The notes: a model not told the origin generated them from the letters alone. DNA of 64,000 nt from Pedobacter yulinensis (GCF_003029735.1 NZ_KZ686268.1:1103769-1167768), one strand, 5' to 3'; shown: positions 34,685 through 44,658, numbered from the stretch's first letter. A program made the numbers and translations.

Positions 34685-37600
34685 TTAATAGTTGTTTTTA
34701 TAAAAATTGAGGTAGTCCTCAATCAGGTCTGTATTTTTCAACAGTTCGAAATTTTCCCTGCTGATGATAAAGGGCTCATACCTGTCGGCCGGAACCTTCA
34801 TGATGCTTCGCAACAATGGTACCATGGCTGCCGAGTAAGCCTTTGCATCTGCAAAACTACTAAAGTTTCCAATATAGATCAGTTGATCGGCCGGCAATTG
34901 CGTGAGCTGGTGTCTTAAACCGGCTGCTGCATAGTTACCCCGGTTAAATTGCCCGATACCGAAACGTGAGGAACTCAGCACCAGCGAGGGGTCTGCTACC
35001 CGGATTACAACATAATAGGTATTTGAGGCAGCCTTGCTGAAGGTTGTTGCCGGATCTGGCGCCGGGGGGGGCTGTGCAACCGGCCGGTTTGCGAGGGCAG
35101 GAGGAGCCGGTTTTGCGGTGGTATCGGCCGGAGGCCTGGCAACAGACGGCCTGCCGCTTGTACTGTCTGGTTTTGGCGTTGCCGGCCTGCCGCCTGCAGG
35201 TTTTACCGGCGCACTGGCCAGCGCAGGCGGGGGCAGGCCTGGGGCCCGGCTAACCGCTGGCTGACGGGGTTCGGTCCGCGCCAGGAAGTGCGGCTCGTTC
35301 GGGTCGAAATCTGTCAGGGCTATGGCGCGACGGCTAAATTCAGGAAGGTGCGCCTGGATATAGGCAAGGTGTTCCTTTACCAGCGGGGTGATGACCTTGT
35401 CGTCAGGAAAGCGCAGTACGAGGCTGCTGAAAGCATTGACCAGGGAATCAACGTGCTGTGTTTTGCCAATGGCAATGGCCCGCAGATAGGCGTACTGGGG
35501 CGAGAGGAAATTGTCAGGGAAGCGGCCTGCAGCATCCTGAACCGCGGCGATAACGGCTTCATAATCACCTTTTTCATATTGCGTAAATACGCCATCGTAG
35601 TGCTGGTTTACTTCTTTTTCTTTTTTGGTGCTTTCGGCAAAAAACTGCGGATCGGTCAGCATGCGGGCATACAGCGTACTGGGGTATCCGCGCAGCAGTT
35701 TCTCGCGGTAACGATCTGCCTGCTGCGGATCGCGGTCTTTATAAGCCAGGTACAGGCTGTAGTAAACAATTGGCAGGTAGGCGTTCTGCGGATAACGGTC
35801 CAGCAGTCTTTCGTAACTTCTGATGGCTTGGGTCGTGTCGTTTAATACCTGCTGGTAAAAGGAGCCCAGCTGGAACAGGGCGTCGGCTATTTTTTTATTC
35901 GACGCCAGCAGCCGCTCTGCGTTAAGCGGCAGGGAGTCTGTGTACGCACGGATCTGCTGTTCTTCCTGCGAAACAGGGGATGCAGCCGCCCCCGGCCCTT
36001 GCTGTGCCGGTGCAAGGCCCTGATCTATCGCTGCTGTTGCACTTTGAACGGACGACCGGACCTGCTGCCGCCAGTTATCGGTTAATGGTCGGTTGCCGAA
36101 ACGCCTCACAAAATCAGTACGTCCCCTTGTCATTGCCGCCGGATTATTGAAGTAAAAGTTGCTGCCTGTGGCGACCATCGATGCCGGAAAGCCCTGATCG
36201 GGGTTTAGCTGCGCTGAGCCGCCTTGTGCAACAGGCTGTTCGCTGCTTTGCTGCTGTGTTTTAACAAGCGTCAAGATGCGGCTGCGCCGAGCGCCGTCGG
36301 GCAAGGCAGCAAGCATCTGCAGGGTGTCCTGCCTGGAAATAACCTGGTACCGGCTGCTCAGGTATTCCAGGTTTAGTGCCTTCTTGGAAATGGTGCTGTA
36401 TTCAGGATATGTAGGCGGCAGGCTCGCCACGGCGCTGTCGTAATAGAGTTTAGCCTGAACGTAGTCATTGGCCTGTTCAAAATTCAGGTCGGCAATGCGC
36501 AGGTAAGAAAGGCCCTTCTGGTAATTATTTTGTATGCTTAGCGCGGCCGACCGGCGGTAGTAACGTTCGGCGGCCTGCTGCTGCCCGGCTTCACGAAACA
36601 GTTCGGCAATGCGGTAGTACACCTGGTCTGAATAGTCTAGATTTTTATCGTCGCGCAGCAGGCTGAGCAAGCGTCGTTCTTTTTCCTGGAGGCTGCTGCT
36701 GCCGGCCAGGCTAATGCGCAGGCGGTTTAAATCGGCGTTGAAATACAGCTCGAAAGGCGCGTTACTTTTTTTAACCAGCGTATAATACCGGTACGCCTGT
36801 GCCGGATTTTTCAGCTGCTCAGACAATTGCGCCGCGATGTAGTTCCAGCGGATCCTTTCCTGTTTTGAAGGCTGTTGTTTCATGGCCAGCCTAAGGTAAT
36901 CGAGTGCCTTGCCATAGTTTTTACCCTGTATCTCAAATTGCGCCAGGGTGGCCAGTGCCGCCGCTTTTTTCTTTTTGAGCAACGGGAGGTATTTTTTTAT
37001 CGAGTCGAGCAGGCGGGCCGCCTGGACTGTCCGGCCCAGTTGCAACTGGGTGCGCGCTGCCCAGGTATTTGCTTCAACAAAGACCGGAACCTGCCGTCGG
37101 TAGGTCTTTGCTGCGTAATCAAAATATTCAAAGGAAATAAAATAATCGCTCTTATAATAATAGGCCTTGCCCAAGAGCAGGTAAGCATCGTCAATATAGT
37201 TGCTGTAACTTTTATCGGTGATAATGGCCTTGGCCTTTGCAATCAGCTCGTCGAGCGCCTTGGTTCGCTCTCCCGGCAGAGCGACGGCGTCTATCTGCCG
37301 CGGCGGGGGGCCTGGGTACACCGGCAGGATCTCATCATAATTTTCAGGCTGAACGGCAAGCTGCGTATTGCTGTATTCGTCGAGCAGGGTTTTGCTGTTG
37401 TAGATATAGTTATACCGGGCCGTCAGGTTCTGCAGGCCGCGGCTATAAGCAGATCCATTCTGTGTGCTGCAGCCCCAGAAAAGGGATGCTGTGCAGCAGG
37501 CCAGGGCAATCAGCAAAATTACAGGGGCTTTGTTCAATGGTCTGGTCAAATGACAAAATGTACGCAAAAATATCGTAAACGCTCGTAACTTAGACTGCAT
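34685..37600 (-). CDS. sprE: Gliding motility / type IX secretion TPR lipoprotein SprE (PorW)
   Basis: This large lipoprotein of many TPR repeats (about residues 95-780) is needed for type IX secretion and surface motility; PorW/SprE links the GldKN ring to the trans-envelope machine. The signal ends in FWGC (C44 from this start) and is followed by the family signature LTARYNYIYNSKTLLDEY. A proline-rich linker (about 790-870) and a C-terminal domain follow. Starting at the ATG at 37600 gives an unusually long n-region. A TTG at 37537 would give a canonical MNKAPVILL signal and leave room for a promoter. The gene heads an operon with the penicillin-binding protein. Confidence 0.9.
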   Translation of the reverse strand: MQSKLRAFTIFLRTFCHLTRPLNKAPVILLIALACCTASLFWGCSTQNGSAYSRGLQNLTARYNYIYNSKTLLDEYSNTQLAVQPENYDEILPVYPGPPPRQIDAVALPGERTKALDELIAKAKAIITDKSYSNYIDDAYLLLGKAYYYKSDYFISFEYFDYAAKTYRRQVPVFVEANTWAARTQLQLGRTVQAARLLDSIKKYLPLLKKKKAAALATLAQFEIQGKNYGKALDYLRLAMKQQPSKQERIRWNYIAAQLSEQLKNPAQAYRYYTLVKKSNAPFELYFNADLNRLRISLAGSSSLQEKERRLLSLLRDDKNLDYSDQVYYRIAELFREAGQQQAAERYYRRSAALSIQNNYQKGLSYLRIADLNFEQANDYVQAKLYYDSAVASLPPTYPEYSTISKKALNLEYLSSRYQVISRQDTLQMLAALPDGARRSRILTLVKTQQQSSEQPVAQGGSAQLNPDQGFPASMVATGSNFYFNNPAAMTRGRTDFVRRFGNRPLTDNWRQQVRSSVQSATAAIDQGLAPAQQGPGAAASPVSQEEQQIRAYTDSLPLNAERLLASNKKIADALFQLGSFYQQVLNDTTQAIRSYERLLDRYPQNAYLPIVYYSLYLAYKDRDPQQADRYREKLLRGYPSTLYARMLTDPQFFAESTKKEKEVNQHYDGVFTQYEKGDYEAVIAAVQDAAGRFPDNFLSPQYAYLRAIAIGKTQHVDSLVNAFSSLVLRFPDDKVITPLVKEHLAYIQAHLPEFSRRAIALTDFDPNEPHFLARTEPRQPAVSRAPGLPPPALASAPVKPAGGRPATPKPDSTSGRPSVARPPADTTAKPAPPALANRPVAQPPPAPDPATTFSKAASNTYYVVIRVADPSLVLSSSRFGIGQFNRGNYAAAGLRHQLTQLPADQLIYIGNFSSFADAKAYSAAMVPLLRSIMKVPADRYEPFIISRENFELLKNTDLIEDYLNFYKNNY

Positions 37601-37621
37601 TTAACAGAAAAGATAAGGCAG

Positions 37622-37840
37622 ATGGAACCTGAAAAGCGAAAGAGGGAACTGACAAATTTTGCAAGGTATTCGGCAATTGGCTTCCAGTTGCTCGCCATTA
37701 TTGGCTTGTTCACCTTTATCGGGCATCAGATCGACAAGTCACGGCCCGGCAAAACACCGCTTTTCACAGCATTGTTTGGCCTGATTGGCGTTTGCGGCGG
37801 TTTATACCAGACCATACGGCAATTGATGAGAAACCGGTAG
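37622..37840 (+). CDS. AtpZ/AtpI-family ATP synthase accessory protein
   Basis: The 72-residue protein has two membrane helices (about 16-36 and 46-66). The AtpZ pattern is present: FARYSAIGFQLLAIIGLFTFIGHQID, then a charged turn DKSRPGKTP and FTALFGLIGVCGGLYQTIRQL. It is the first gene of the ATP synthase cluster and may help assemble the c-ring or carry magnesium. Its start lies only 21 bases from the annotated divergent sprE start. Confidence 0.93.
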   Translation: MEPEKRKRELTNFARYSAIGFQLLAIIGLFTFIGHQIDKSRPGKTPLFTALFGLIGVCGGLYQTIRQLMRNR

Positions 37841-37887
37841 CCTGCCCTCTGAAGAACCGCCAGACCAGGAATGCGGCGCTAAAAAGC

Positions 37888-37896
37888 TACCTTTGC
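37888..37896 (+). promoter_or_regulatory. -7-like element inside the atp cluster
   Basis: TACCTTTGC matches TAnnTTTG and overlaps a possible TTG start codon at 37893. If it is a promoter, translation of the next gene should start at the TTG at 37911. Confidence 0.35.
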
Positions 37897-37910
37897 AAAA
37901 AAGATCTGAT

Positions 37911-38300
37911 TTGAACCTGGCGCGTTTTACAAGTATATACCTGATATTTTGTGGCATCCTGATCGGGGTCGTGGTCCTGCTGCAAAACCTTTTTCCTGAT
38001 GTGACCCTGTTTGTGCCGAAGTTCTGGCTCGTTTTCGGCTTCATGGCCGGCATTACTTTCATTGCCTATACGGTGGCCTCAATAGGGCTGAAAAGGAACC
38101 CTGAAACCGGAATAATGGCCATCATGGCATCGATTGGTTTGAAGATGATATTTTGTATGGCTTTTGTGCTGATTTACAGCATAAAAGAGAAGGGAAACCG
38201 GATTGTCTTTACGCTTGACTTTTTTTCTTTATATTTATTGTTTACAGCCTTTGAAATATTCTGTTTGTTGCGTAACTTGCGCCACCAAAATTTAAAGTAA
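37911..38300 (+). CDS. Four-helix membrane protein of the ATP synthase cluster
   Basis: The 129-residue protein has four predicted membrane helices (about 5-25, 34-56, 68-88, 98-118) and short charged loops. It has no motif I recognise. Size, topology and position between atpZ and atpB match AtpI-like proteins of other bacteria, but sequence similarity cannot be judged by eye. There is no ATG in front of the coding region; TTG codons at 37893 and 37911 are the only candidates, and the first lies within a promoter-like TACCTTTGC. The stop is 14 bases before atpB. Confidence 0.78.
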   Translation: MNLARFTSIYLIFCGILIGVVVLLQNLFPDVTLFVPKFWLVFGFMAGITFIAYTVASIGLKRNPETGIMAIMASIGLKMIFCMAFVLIYSIKEKGNRIVFTLDFFSLYLLFTAFEIFCLLRNLRHQNLK

Positions 38301-38314
38301 AAATCTGCCAGTAA

Positions 38315-39472
38315 ATGGATTATAACCCAATTTTTGTGTCAAAAGTTAAGAGGCTAATCACTGTTTTTACGCTTTTAATCGCGTTTTTCTCATTTAACAC
38401 CCGGGCTTTTGCGCAGGTTGACAGTCTGGCAGCTGCCGACAGCACTTCGGCGCATGGGGAGCATGCTGCTCAAGCTGGTCATGGTGCTGAGGAAAAGAAG
38501 TTCAATATCGGCCAGTTTGCCTTGCACCACGTGGCTGATTCGCACACCTGGCATGTGATCGGTGATACCTATATCGGTTTGCCTGTTATCCTTTACACCT
38601 CTGCAGGTATCGTGACTTTCAATTCTTCGGAATTCAAACACGATGATGATGCCAGGGTTGTTGTGGAGAAAGACGGGCAGCGCTTCGTGAAGATGCATGA
38701 AAAGATCTATTATGCTTCTGAAACGGCGAACGAACACGGTCAGTATGTTGCGCTTGATGAAAGCCACCATGCACAGAACGAGCGTCCGCTTGATTTTTCG
38801 ATCACCAAAAACGTATGTACCCTGCTGCTGTCTGTCGTGATCATGCTTTGGGTGTTCCTGAGTGTAGCCAAGGCTTACAAAACCCGCAAAGGCAAGTCTC
38901 CCAAAGGTCTTCAGTCCTGGTTGGAGCCAATTATTCTTTTTGTGCGTGATGATATTGCGAAGCCGAACCTGGGTCATAAGTACGAGCGTTTCATGCCTTA
39001 CCTGCTAACTGTGTTCTTTTTCATCTGGTTCAACAACATGCTTGGCCTGGTGCCGTTCCTTCCGGGCGGAGCAAATCTGACAGGAAATATTGCGGTAACA
39101 ATGATCCTTGCTATCGCTACGTTCCTGCTCACAATTTTTAACGGAAACAAATATTACTGGAAGCATATATTTTTGCCAGATGTTCCAAAGTGGATGTACG
39201 TGGTGATGGTACCGGTTGAGGTCGTTGGTATTTTTACAAAGCCGATTGCCCTGATGATTCGTCTTTTTGCGAACATCACCGCCGGACACATCCTGGTCCT
39301 GTCGCTCGTTTGTCTGGTATTCGTTTTCAACAGCCTGTACATTGCGCCTGTTTCTATTGCCTTTGCAGTATTTATCGGGGCAATTGAATTGCTGGTTGCT
39401 TTTATCCAGGCGTTCATTTTTACGATTCTGTCAGCGCTCTTTATCGGCATGGCGATCGAAGAGCACCATTAA
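38315..39472 (+). CDS. atpB: ATP synthase F0 subunit a
   Basis: The 385-residue subunit a forms the proton half-channels beside the c-ring. It has the long Bacteroidota N-terminal extension: a cleavable-type hydrophobic segment (about 13-32), a His-rich stretch and a periplasmic domain before the first core helix near 165. The conserved arginine helix is IALMIRLFANITAGHIL, and the last helices include ELLVAFIQAFIFTILSALFI. It follows the four-helix protein by 14 bases and precedes atpE by 40. Confidence 0.97.
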   Translation: MDYNPIFVSKVKRLITVFTLLIAFFSFNTRAFAQVDSLAAADSTSAHGEHAAQAGHGAEEKKFNIGQFALHHVADSHTWHVIGDTYIGLPVILYTSAGIVTFNSSEFKHDDDARVVVEKDGQRFVKMHEKIYYASETANEHGQYVALDESHHAQNERPLDFSITKNVCTLLLSVVIMLWVFLSVAKAYKTRKGKSPKGLQSWLEPIILFVRDDIAKPNLGHKYERFMPYLLTVFFFIWFNNMLGLVPFLPGGANLTGNIAVTMILAIATFLLTIFNGNKYYWKHIFLPDVPKWMYVVMVPVEVVGIFTKPIALMIRLFANITAGHILVLSLVCLVFVFNSLYIAPVSIAFAVFIGAIELLVAFIQAFIFTILSALFIGMAIEEHH

Positions 39473-39500
39473 TTAGTTTATTAATTTTTAACATATATAA

Positions 39501-39722
<222 letters not shown>

Positions 39723-39731
39723 AACCTTAGG

Positions 39732-39757
39732 TGTCCGGTCTCAGGCCGGACACTTTA
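39732..39757 (+). terminator. Hairpin between atpE and atpF
   Basis: GTGTCCGG (39732-39739) pairs with CCGGACAC (39747-39754) around a 7-base loop, followed by TTTATT. The T tract is weak, so partial termination or 3'-end protection of the atpBE message is more likely than full termination. Confidence 0.5.
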
Positions 39758-39790
39758 TTCATCTATTAAAAATTAGTAAGAAAAAACTAT

Positions 39791-40285
39791 ATGGATTTAT
39801 TGATTCCTGAAGTAGGCCTGGTTATTTTCCAGACGATCGCATTTTTACTACTCATGTTCCTGCTGGCAAAGTTTGCCTGGAAACCTGTACTGGGCGCCAT
39901 CAAAGAACGTGAAAACTCGATCGACGAGGCTTTGAACAAGGCTGAACTCGCTAAACAGGAAATGGCCCGGTTAACTGCGCAGAACGAGGACCTGATGAAA
40001 GAAGCCCGTGCTGAACGCGACCGCATTCTCAAAGAGGCCAAAGAACTGAAAGACGGTATTGTAGGCGAAGCCCGCAAACAGGCGCAGACAGAAGGTGCCA
40101 AGCTGATCGAAAAGGCGAGGATCGAAATCGAGAACCAGAAGAAAGCGGCACTGGCCGAAGTAAAAGGCCAGGTATCTGCTTTATCGCTGGAAATTGCGGA
40201 GCGTGTATTGCGCAGCCAGCTTGAAGATAAAAGCAAACAGGAAGCACTTGTTGCAAACCTGCTGAAAGACGTTGAATTGAATTAA
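39791..40285 (+). CDS. atpF: ATP synthase F0 subunit b
   Basis: The 164-residue peripheral-stalk protein has one N-terminal membrane helix (about 8-28) followed by a long charged helix rich in Glu, Lys and Ala, as needed for the dimeric right-handed coiled coil. The opening LLIPEVGLVIFQTIAFLLL and KFAWKPVLGAIKERE are typical. It precedes atpH by 65 bases. Confidence 0.97.
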   Translation: MDLLIPEVGLVIFQTIAFLLLMFLLAKFAWKPVLGAIKERENSIDEALNKAELAKQEMARLTAQNEDLMKEARAERDRILKEAKELKDGIVGEARKQAQTEGAKLIEKARIEIENQKKAALAEVKGQVSALSLEIAERVLRSQLEDKSKQEALVANLLKDVELN

Positions 40286-40350
40286 GCAGAGACTGTGAAC
40301 GCGCAGGGAAGTGTCCCTTTCCGCACAAACCAACTCTCCAAACAGAATAT

Positions 40351-40893
40351 ATGTCAGATACAAAAGTAGCAACCCGGTACGCGAAAGCGCTGATCGACCT
40401 GGCCAATGAGAATAACGCATTGGAAGCCATCATGAACGACATGGTCCTGCTTGACCGCGTGATTGATGAAAACCCCGAACTGGAGGCGATCATGAACAAC
40501 CCGATCGTATCCCTGGATAAAAAGGTCGGTATTCTCAATGCGGTCTTTGCCGGCAACGTGAACGCTGTTACCAGCAGCTATTTTAAAGTGCTGGTCAACA
40601 AAGGCCGTTCAGATGTTTTGTATAGTACGGCAAAGGAATTTATTCGCCAGTACCAGGTTCAGAAGGGAATCGTGAAAGCCGAAGTAACTTCTGCTACAGC
40701 CCTTACTGAAGAGGCACGCACAACCTTTAAGGCCATCGTAAAAAAGGAACTTGGCGCGGAAGAAGTGTTGCTAAACGAAAAGGTTGACGACAAACTGATC
40801 GGCGGTTTTATCCTGAAGGTGGGCGACAGGCAGTTCGATGCCAGCATGTCAGGTAGCTTAAGTAAGCTCAGGAAAGAGTTTGCCGGCAAATAG
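40351..40893 (+). CDS. atpH: ATP synthase F1 subunit delta
   Basis: The 180-residue subunit joins the peripheral stalk to the top of F1. The N-terminal six-helix domain starts VATRYAKALIDLA. The C-terminal part carries the family signature VDDKLIGGFILKVGDRQFDASMSGSLSKLRKE. It is 57 bases before atpA. Nothing unusual. Confidence 0.97.
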   Translation: MSDTKVATRYAKALIDLANENNALEAIMNDMVLLDRVIDENPELEAIMNNPIVSLDKKVGILNAVFAGNVNAVTSSYFKVLVNKGRSDVLYSTAKEFIRQYQVQKGIVKAEVTSATALTEEARTTFKAIVKKELGAEEVLLNEKVDDKLIGGFILKVGDRQFDASMSGSLSKLRKEFAGK

Positions 40894-40950
40894 AAAGTCC
40901 CCGGCAGGGGAATATTGATTAATTAAAAAAGATACAATTAAAATAAAATT

Positions 40951-42525
40951 ATGGTAGAGGTAAGACCAGATGAAGTATCGGCAATTATCAGGCAACAGCT
41001 GGCCGGCTTCAAATCAGAAACCGAACTTGAAGAAGTAGGTACCGTGTTGCAGGTGGGTGATGGTATCGCCCGTGTATACGGTTTAACAAAAGTTCAATCA
41101 GGTGAGCTGGTTGAGTTTGCCAATGGCTTGCAGGGTATTGTACTTAACCTTGAGGAAGATAACGTAGGTGTCGTTCTTTTGGGCGCTTCAGACGAGATCA
41201 AGGAAGGTGATACCATCAAACGTACCAAAAAGATTGCTTCGATCCGTGTTGGCGAAGGCATGCTTGGCCGTGTGGTAAACACGCTTGGTGAGCCGATCGA
41301 TGGTAAAGGGCCGATCAGCGGAGAGACTTATGAAATGCCGATCGAGCGTAAAGCTCCCGGTGTAATCTACCGTCAGCCCGTAAATGAGCCGCTCCAGACC
41401 GGTATTAAGGCCATCGACGCCATGATCCCGATTGGCCGTGGTCAGCGCGAGCTGGTTATCGGTGACCGCCAGATTGGTAAGACTGCGGTTTGTATCGATA
41501 CTATTATTAACCAGAAAGAATTTTACGAAGCCGGTAACCCCGTGTTTTGTATATATGTGGCGGTGGGTCAGAAAAATTCGACTGTAGCCAATATTGTCCG
41601 TACGCTTGAAGAAAATGGTGCGCTTCCTTACACAGTTGTTGTATCGGCTTCAGCTTCAGACCCTGCACCAATGCAGTTCTATGCACCTTTTGCAGGTGCC
41701 GCAATCGGCGAATTTTTCCGTGATACAGGTCGTCCGGCATTGATCGTTTATGATGATCTTTCTAAACAGGCCGTTGCTTACCGCGAAGTATCGCTGCTGC
41801 TGCGTCGCCCACCGGGCCGCGAAGCTTATCCCGGCGACGTATTTTACCTGCACAGCCGCCTTTTGGAGCGTGCCGCTAAAATCAATGCTTCAGACGAGAT
41901 TGCACGCAACATGAACGACCTTCCGGATTCTCTGAAAGGTATCGTGAAGGGTGGTGGCTCTTTGACAGCGCTGCCGATCATCGAAACACAGGCTGGAGAC
42001 GTTTCTGCTTACATTCCTACGAACGTGATCTCGATCACAGACGGCCAGATCTTCCTTGAGTCGAACCTGTTCAACTCAGGTGTGCGTCCGGCCATCAACG
42101 TGGGTATCTCGGTATCGCGTGTGGGTGGTAACGCCCAGATCAAATCGATGAAGAAAGTAGCCGGTACCCTGAAACTTGATCAGGCGCAGTACCGCGAGCT
42201 GGAAGCCTTCTCGAAATTTGGTTCAGACCTGGATGCAGCGACCAAATCAGTACTGGATAAAGGTGCACGCAACGTGGAAATTCTGAAACAAGCACAGTTT
42301 TCTCCGTTTACCGTTGAAAAACAAGTTGCCATCGTGTATGCAGGAACTAAAAACCTCATGCGTTCGGTGCCGGTTAACAAGGTACGTGAGTTCGAAGCAG
42401 AATACCTGCAGCAACTGGAACTGCGTCATCCTGAAACGCTTCAGGCGCTGAAAGCCGGTAAATTTGATGACAACATTACCGGTGTATTGGAAACTGTAGC
42501 CAAAGAACTGGCAGCAAAATATTAA
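40951..42525 (+). CDS. atpA: ATP synthase F1 subunit alpha
   Basis: The 524-residue non-catalytic nucleotide-binding subunit forms the F1 hexamer with beta. The N-terminal barrel covers about 1-95. The P-loop is G171-DRQIGKT-178. The alpha signature [14 protein letters not shown] carries the arginine finger. The C-terminal helical domain is complete. An A-rich tract without Shine-Dalgarno precedes the ATG, as usual for Bacteroidota. The partner beta gene is not in the window. Confidence 0.98.
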   Translation: MVEVRPDEVSAIIRQQLAGFKSETELEEVGTVLQVGDGIARVYGLTKVQSGELVEFANGLQGIVLNLEEDNVGVVLLGASDEIKEGDTIKRTKKIASIRVGEGMLGRVVNTLGEPIDGKGPISGETYEMPIERKAPGVIYRQPVNEPLQTGIKAIDAMIPIGRGQRELVIGDRQIGKTAVCIDTIINQKEFYEAGNPVFCIYVAVGQKNSTVANIVRTLEENGALPYTVVVSASASDPAPMQFYAPFAGAAIGEFFRDTGRPALIVYDDLSKQAVAYREVSLLLRRPPGREAYPGDVFYLHSRLLERAAKINASDEIARNMNDLPDSLKGIVKGGGSLTALPIIETQAGDVSAYIPTNVISITDGQIFLESNLFNSGVRPAINVGISVSRVGGNAQIKSMKKVAGTLKLDQAQYRELEAFSKFGSDLDAATKSVLDKGARNVEILKQAQFSPFTVEKQVAIVYAGTKNLMRSVPVNKVREFEAEYLQQLELRHPETLQALKAGKFDDNITGVLETVAKELAAKY

Positions 42526-42597
42526 TAAGATCTGAGTCAGAAACAGGCCCCTGTCTTCAGGTTCCTGTTTCAGCTCCTTTCTAACATCTAACAGAGA

Positions 42598-43479
42598 ATG
42601 GCAAATTTAAAAGAAGTAAGAAACCGAATTGCATCGGTACAATCGACACAGCAGATCACCAAGGCCATGAAAATGGTGTCGGCGGCCAAGCTGAAACGGG
42701 CGACCAATGCCATTACTGCCTTGCGACCTTACGCCACCAAGCTAAAGGAAATTCTCAGCAACCTGTCTGCCAGCCTGGAAGGATCACATTCTCCTTTTAT
42801 CCAGGAACGGGAGCCGAATAAGGTATTGATCGTAACGATCTCCTCCAACCGTGGTCTGGCCGGTGCGTTTAACATGAACGTCATCAAAGCGGCCAATAAC
42901 CTGATCGCTGAAAAGTACAGTTCACAATACAAAAGCGGAAATGTCAGCATCGTAGCGATCGGAAAAAAAGTTCAGGATTTCTACGAGAAACGTAAGTACA
43001 ATGTGGTCGGCAATAACAATGAGGTGTATACAAATCTTACTTTTGAAAATGTAACGCATATAACGGAGACCATTATGAATGGTTTTGTTAAAGGCGACTA
43101 TGATAAAGTGGAACTGGTATATAACCGCTTTAAAAATGCCGCTGTGCAGTTTATTACAACTGAACAGTTGCTTCCTTTGCCAAAGACCGAACCTGCAGAG
43201 CAAACAACAGGCACCAAAGTAGATTATATTCTGGAACCTTCGCAGGAACTGATCGTAGAGCAGCTGATCCCCAAGTCGATCAAGATCCAGCTTTACAAAG
43301 CAGTACTTGATTCACATGCCTCTGAGCATGGCGCACGCATGACGTCGATGGACAAAGCAACAGACAACGCCGGCGAATTACTGAAGTCGTTGAAACTGTC
43401 ATATAACCAGGCACGTCAGGCAGCGATCACCACAGAACTTACCGAGATCGTGAGTGGCGCGGCCGCTCTTAACGGTTAA
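42598..43479 (+). CDS. atpG: ATP synthase F1 subunit gamma
   Basis: The 293-residue central shaft subunit has N- and C-terminal helices that form the rotor coiled coil: KEVRNRIASVQSTQQITKAMKMVSAAKL and the C-terminal SEHGARMTSMDKATDNAGELLKSL. The central Rossmann-like part includes VLIVTISSNRGLAGAFN. It is the last gene of the cluster and is followed 20 bases later by a strong terminator; atpD and atpC are absent. Confidence 0.98.
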   Translation: MANLKEVRNRIASVQSTQQITKAMKMVSAAKLKRATNAITALRPYATKLKEILSNLSASLEGSHSPFIQEREPNKVLIVTISSNRGLAGAFNMNVIKAANNLIAEKYSSQYKSGNVSIVAIGKKVQDFYEKRKYNVVGNNNEVYTNLTFENVTHITETIMNGFVKGDYDKVELVYNRFKNAAVQFITTEQLLPLPKTEPAEQTTGTKVDYILEPSQELIVEQLIPKSIKIQLYKAVLDSHASEHGARMTSMDKATDNAGELLKSLKLSYNQARQAAITTELTEIVSGAAALNG

Positions 43480-43499
43480 CCATGATTTTATCTTTTTTG

Positions 43500-43530
43500 A
43501 AGCCCCGTTGCTACGCTGCGGGGCTTTTTA
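43500..43530 (+). terminator. Terminator of the ATP synthase operon
   Basis: AAGCCCCG (43500-43507) pairs with CGGGGCTT (43519-43526), followed by TTTTTATTTTT. It lies 20 bases after the atpG stop. Confidence 0.9.
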
Positions 43531-43570
43531 TTTTTATACGCAGCCAGACTGCACTTTAACAAGTATAACC

Positions 43571-44356
43571 ATGTCTTCAAGGAAATTTTTTACGATCTGT
43601 CTGGGCGTGTTTTTAATGTCGGGCTTCGCCCATGCGCAGGATCAGCCTGAGGCCGCAAGGCACTACACCACGGCTGTCTTATGGCAGCAGCATTCGGGCG
43701 AATACCGCGCTTTGTGTTTTCAGGCTTACAATTTTGCCCGGGTATCGCTCAAAGCGGCGATGAAGAAGCGCGACAGGAGAAAACCGAACTGCATCATTGT
43801 TGATGTAGATGAAACCGTCTTGGACAATTCTGCTTTCCAGGGTCATGAGATCAAAAAAGGTACAAGTTTTATACAAAAGGACTGGACCGAATGGGCTGCG
43901 CTTGCACAGGCAGACACGGTTCCCGGCGCGCATGCCTTTTTAAAGTTTGCTGCTTCTAAAAAGATCGAGGTCTTTTACATCACCAACCGGGAAAGGGCAG
44001 AGCATGCGGGTACCTTAGAGAACCTGCGTCGTTATGGTTTTCCCAATGCCGATGAAGCCCACCTGGTTGTCAAAGAGCAGACCTCAGACAAGGAACCGCG
44101 CCGCAAAGCTGTGGCCGAACGCTACAACATTCTGATGTTATGCGGCGACAACCTCAGCGATTTCTCAAATGTCTTTTACCGCGAGAACCGCGAGACAAAG
44201 ACAGAGACGGAACGGGCCCAAAGCCAGTTTGGTTCGCGATTTATCGTTTTGCCGAACCCGATGTATGGCGACTGGGAGAAACTCCTGTATCCGCCAGGGC
44301 AGCTCACTGAAGAACAGCGGGGCAACAGCCGGCTCGAAAAGCTGAAATCTTATTAA
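43571..44356 (+). CDS. Periplasmic class B/C acid phosphatase (5'-nucleotidase, e(P4) family)
   Basis: The 261-residue HAD-superfamily phosphatase is exported by a signal peptide ending HAQ (about 23). It has no lipobox cysteine, unlike the Haemophilus e(P4) lipoprotein. Catalytic aspartates are D78 and D80 in IIVDVDETVLDNS, the threonine motif is FYITNRE, and the late acidic motif is LMLCGDNLSDF. It releases phosphate from nucleotides or other monoesters. The ATG at 43571 is chosen because it begins the signal peptide; upstream in-frame codons overlap atpG and its terminator. It is monocistronic. Confidence 0.95.
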   Translation: MSSRKFFTICLGVFLMSGFAHAQDQPEAARHYTTAVLWQQHSGEYRALCFQAYNFARVSLKAAMKKRDRRKPNCIIVDVDETVLDNSAFQGHEIKKGTSFIQKDWTEWAALAQADTVPGAHAFLKFAASKKIEVFYITNRERAEHAGTLENLRRYGFPNADEAHLVVKEQTSDKEPRRKAVAERYNILMLCGDNLSDFSNVFYRENRETKTETERAQSQFGSRFIVLPNPMYGDWEKLLYPPGQLTEEQRGNSRLEKLKSY

Positions 44357-44384
44357 AAGGCACTTCAGTTTAATGAATTAATCT

Positions 44385-44392
44385 TATTTTTG
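44385..44392 (+). promoter_or_regulatory. -7 element of the small membrane protein gene
   Basis: TATTTTTG matches TAnnTTTG exactly, 24 bases before the ATG at 44417. No -33 TTTG was found at the proper spacing. Confidence 0.45.
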
Positions 44393-44416
44393 TGGCAGAA
44401 CTTTGATTATCAGATT

Positions 44417-44632
44417 ATGGAACAACCCATCAGACACAATACTCCAAGCATGCAAAAGGCCAACCAGCCCGGCATTTATACGACCATCATCGTTGGCGTT
44501 CTTATCGCAATGGTAGGGACCTACCTTCGTTTTGCGTTCGATTCCTTTATGCTATCCCTTGTATCGTGGATTATCCTGTTCGTTGGCGCCGTTGTGTCTA
44601 TTGCAGGTGTATTTAAAATACTTAAAGCGTAA
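44417..44632 (+). CDS. Small two-helix membrane protein of unknown function
   Basis: The 71-residue protein has two membrane helices (about 22-42 and 46-66, SLVSWIILFVGAVVSIAGVF). A hydrophilic N terminus EQPIRHNTPSMQKANQPG precedes them. I recognise no family beyond a resemblance to short Bacteroidota inner-membrane proteins. It has its own promoter-like element and a strong terminator, so it is a free-standing gene. The ATG at 44417 is the first good start after the promoter. Confidence 0.8.
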   Translation: MEQPIRHNTPSMQKANQPGIYTTIIVGVLIAMVGTYLRFAFDSFMLSLVSWIILFVGAVVSIAGVFKILKA

Positions 44633-44658
44633 CAGCTGTTTCATCAAGAATATAAAGA

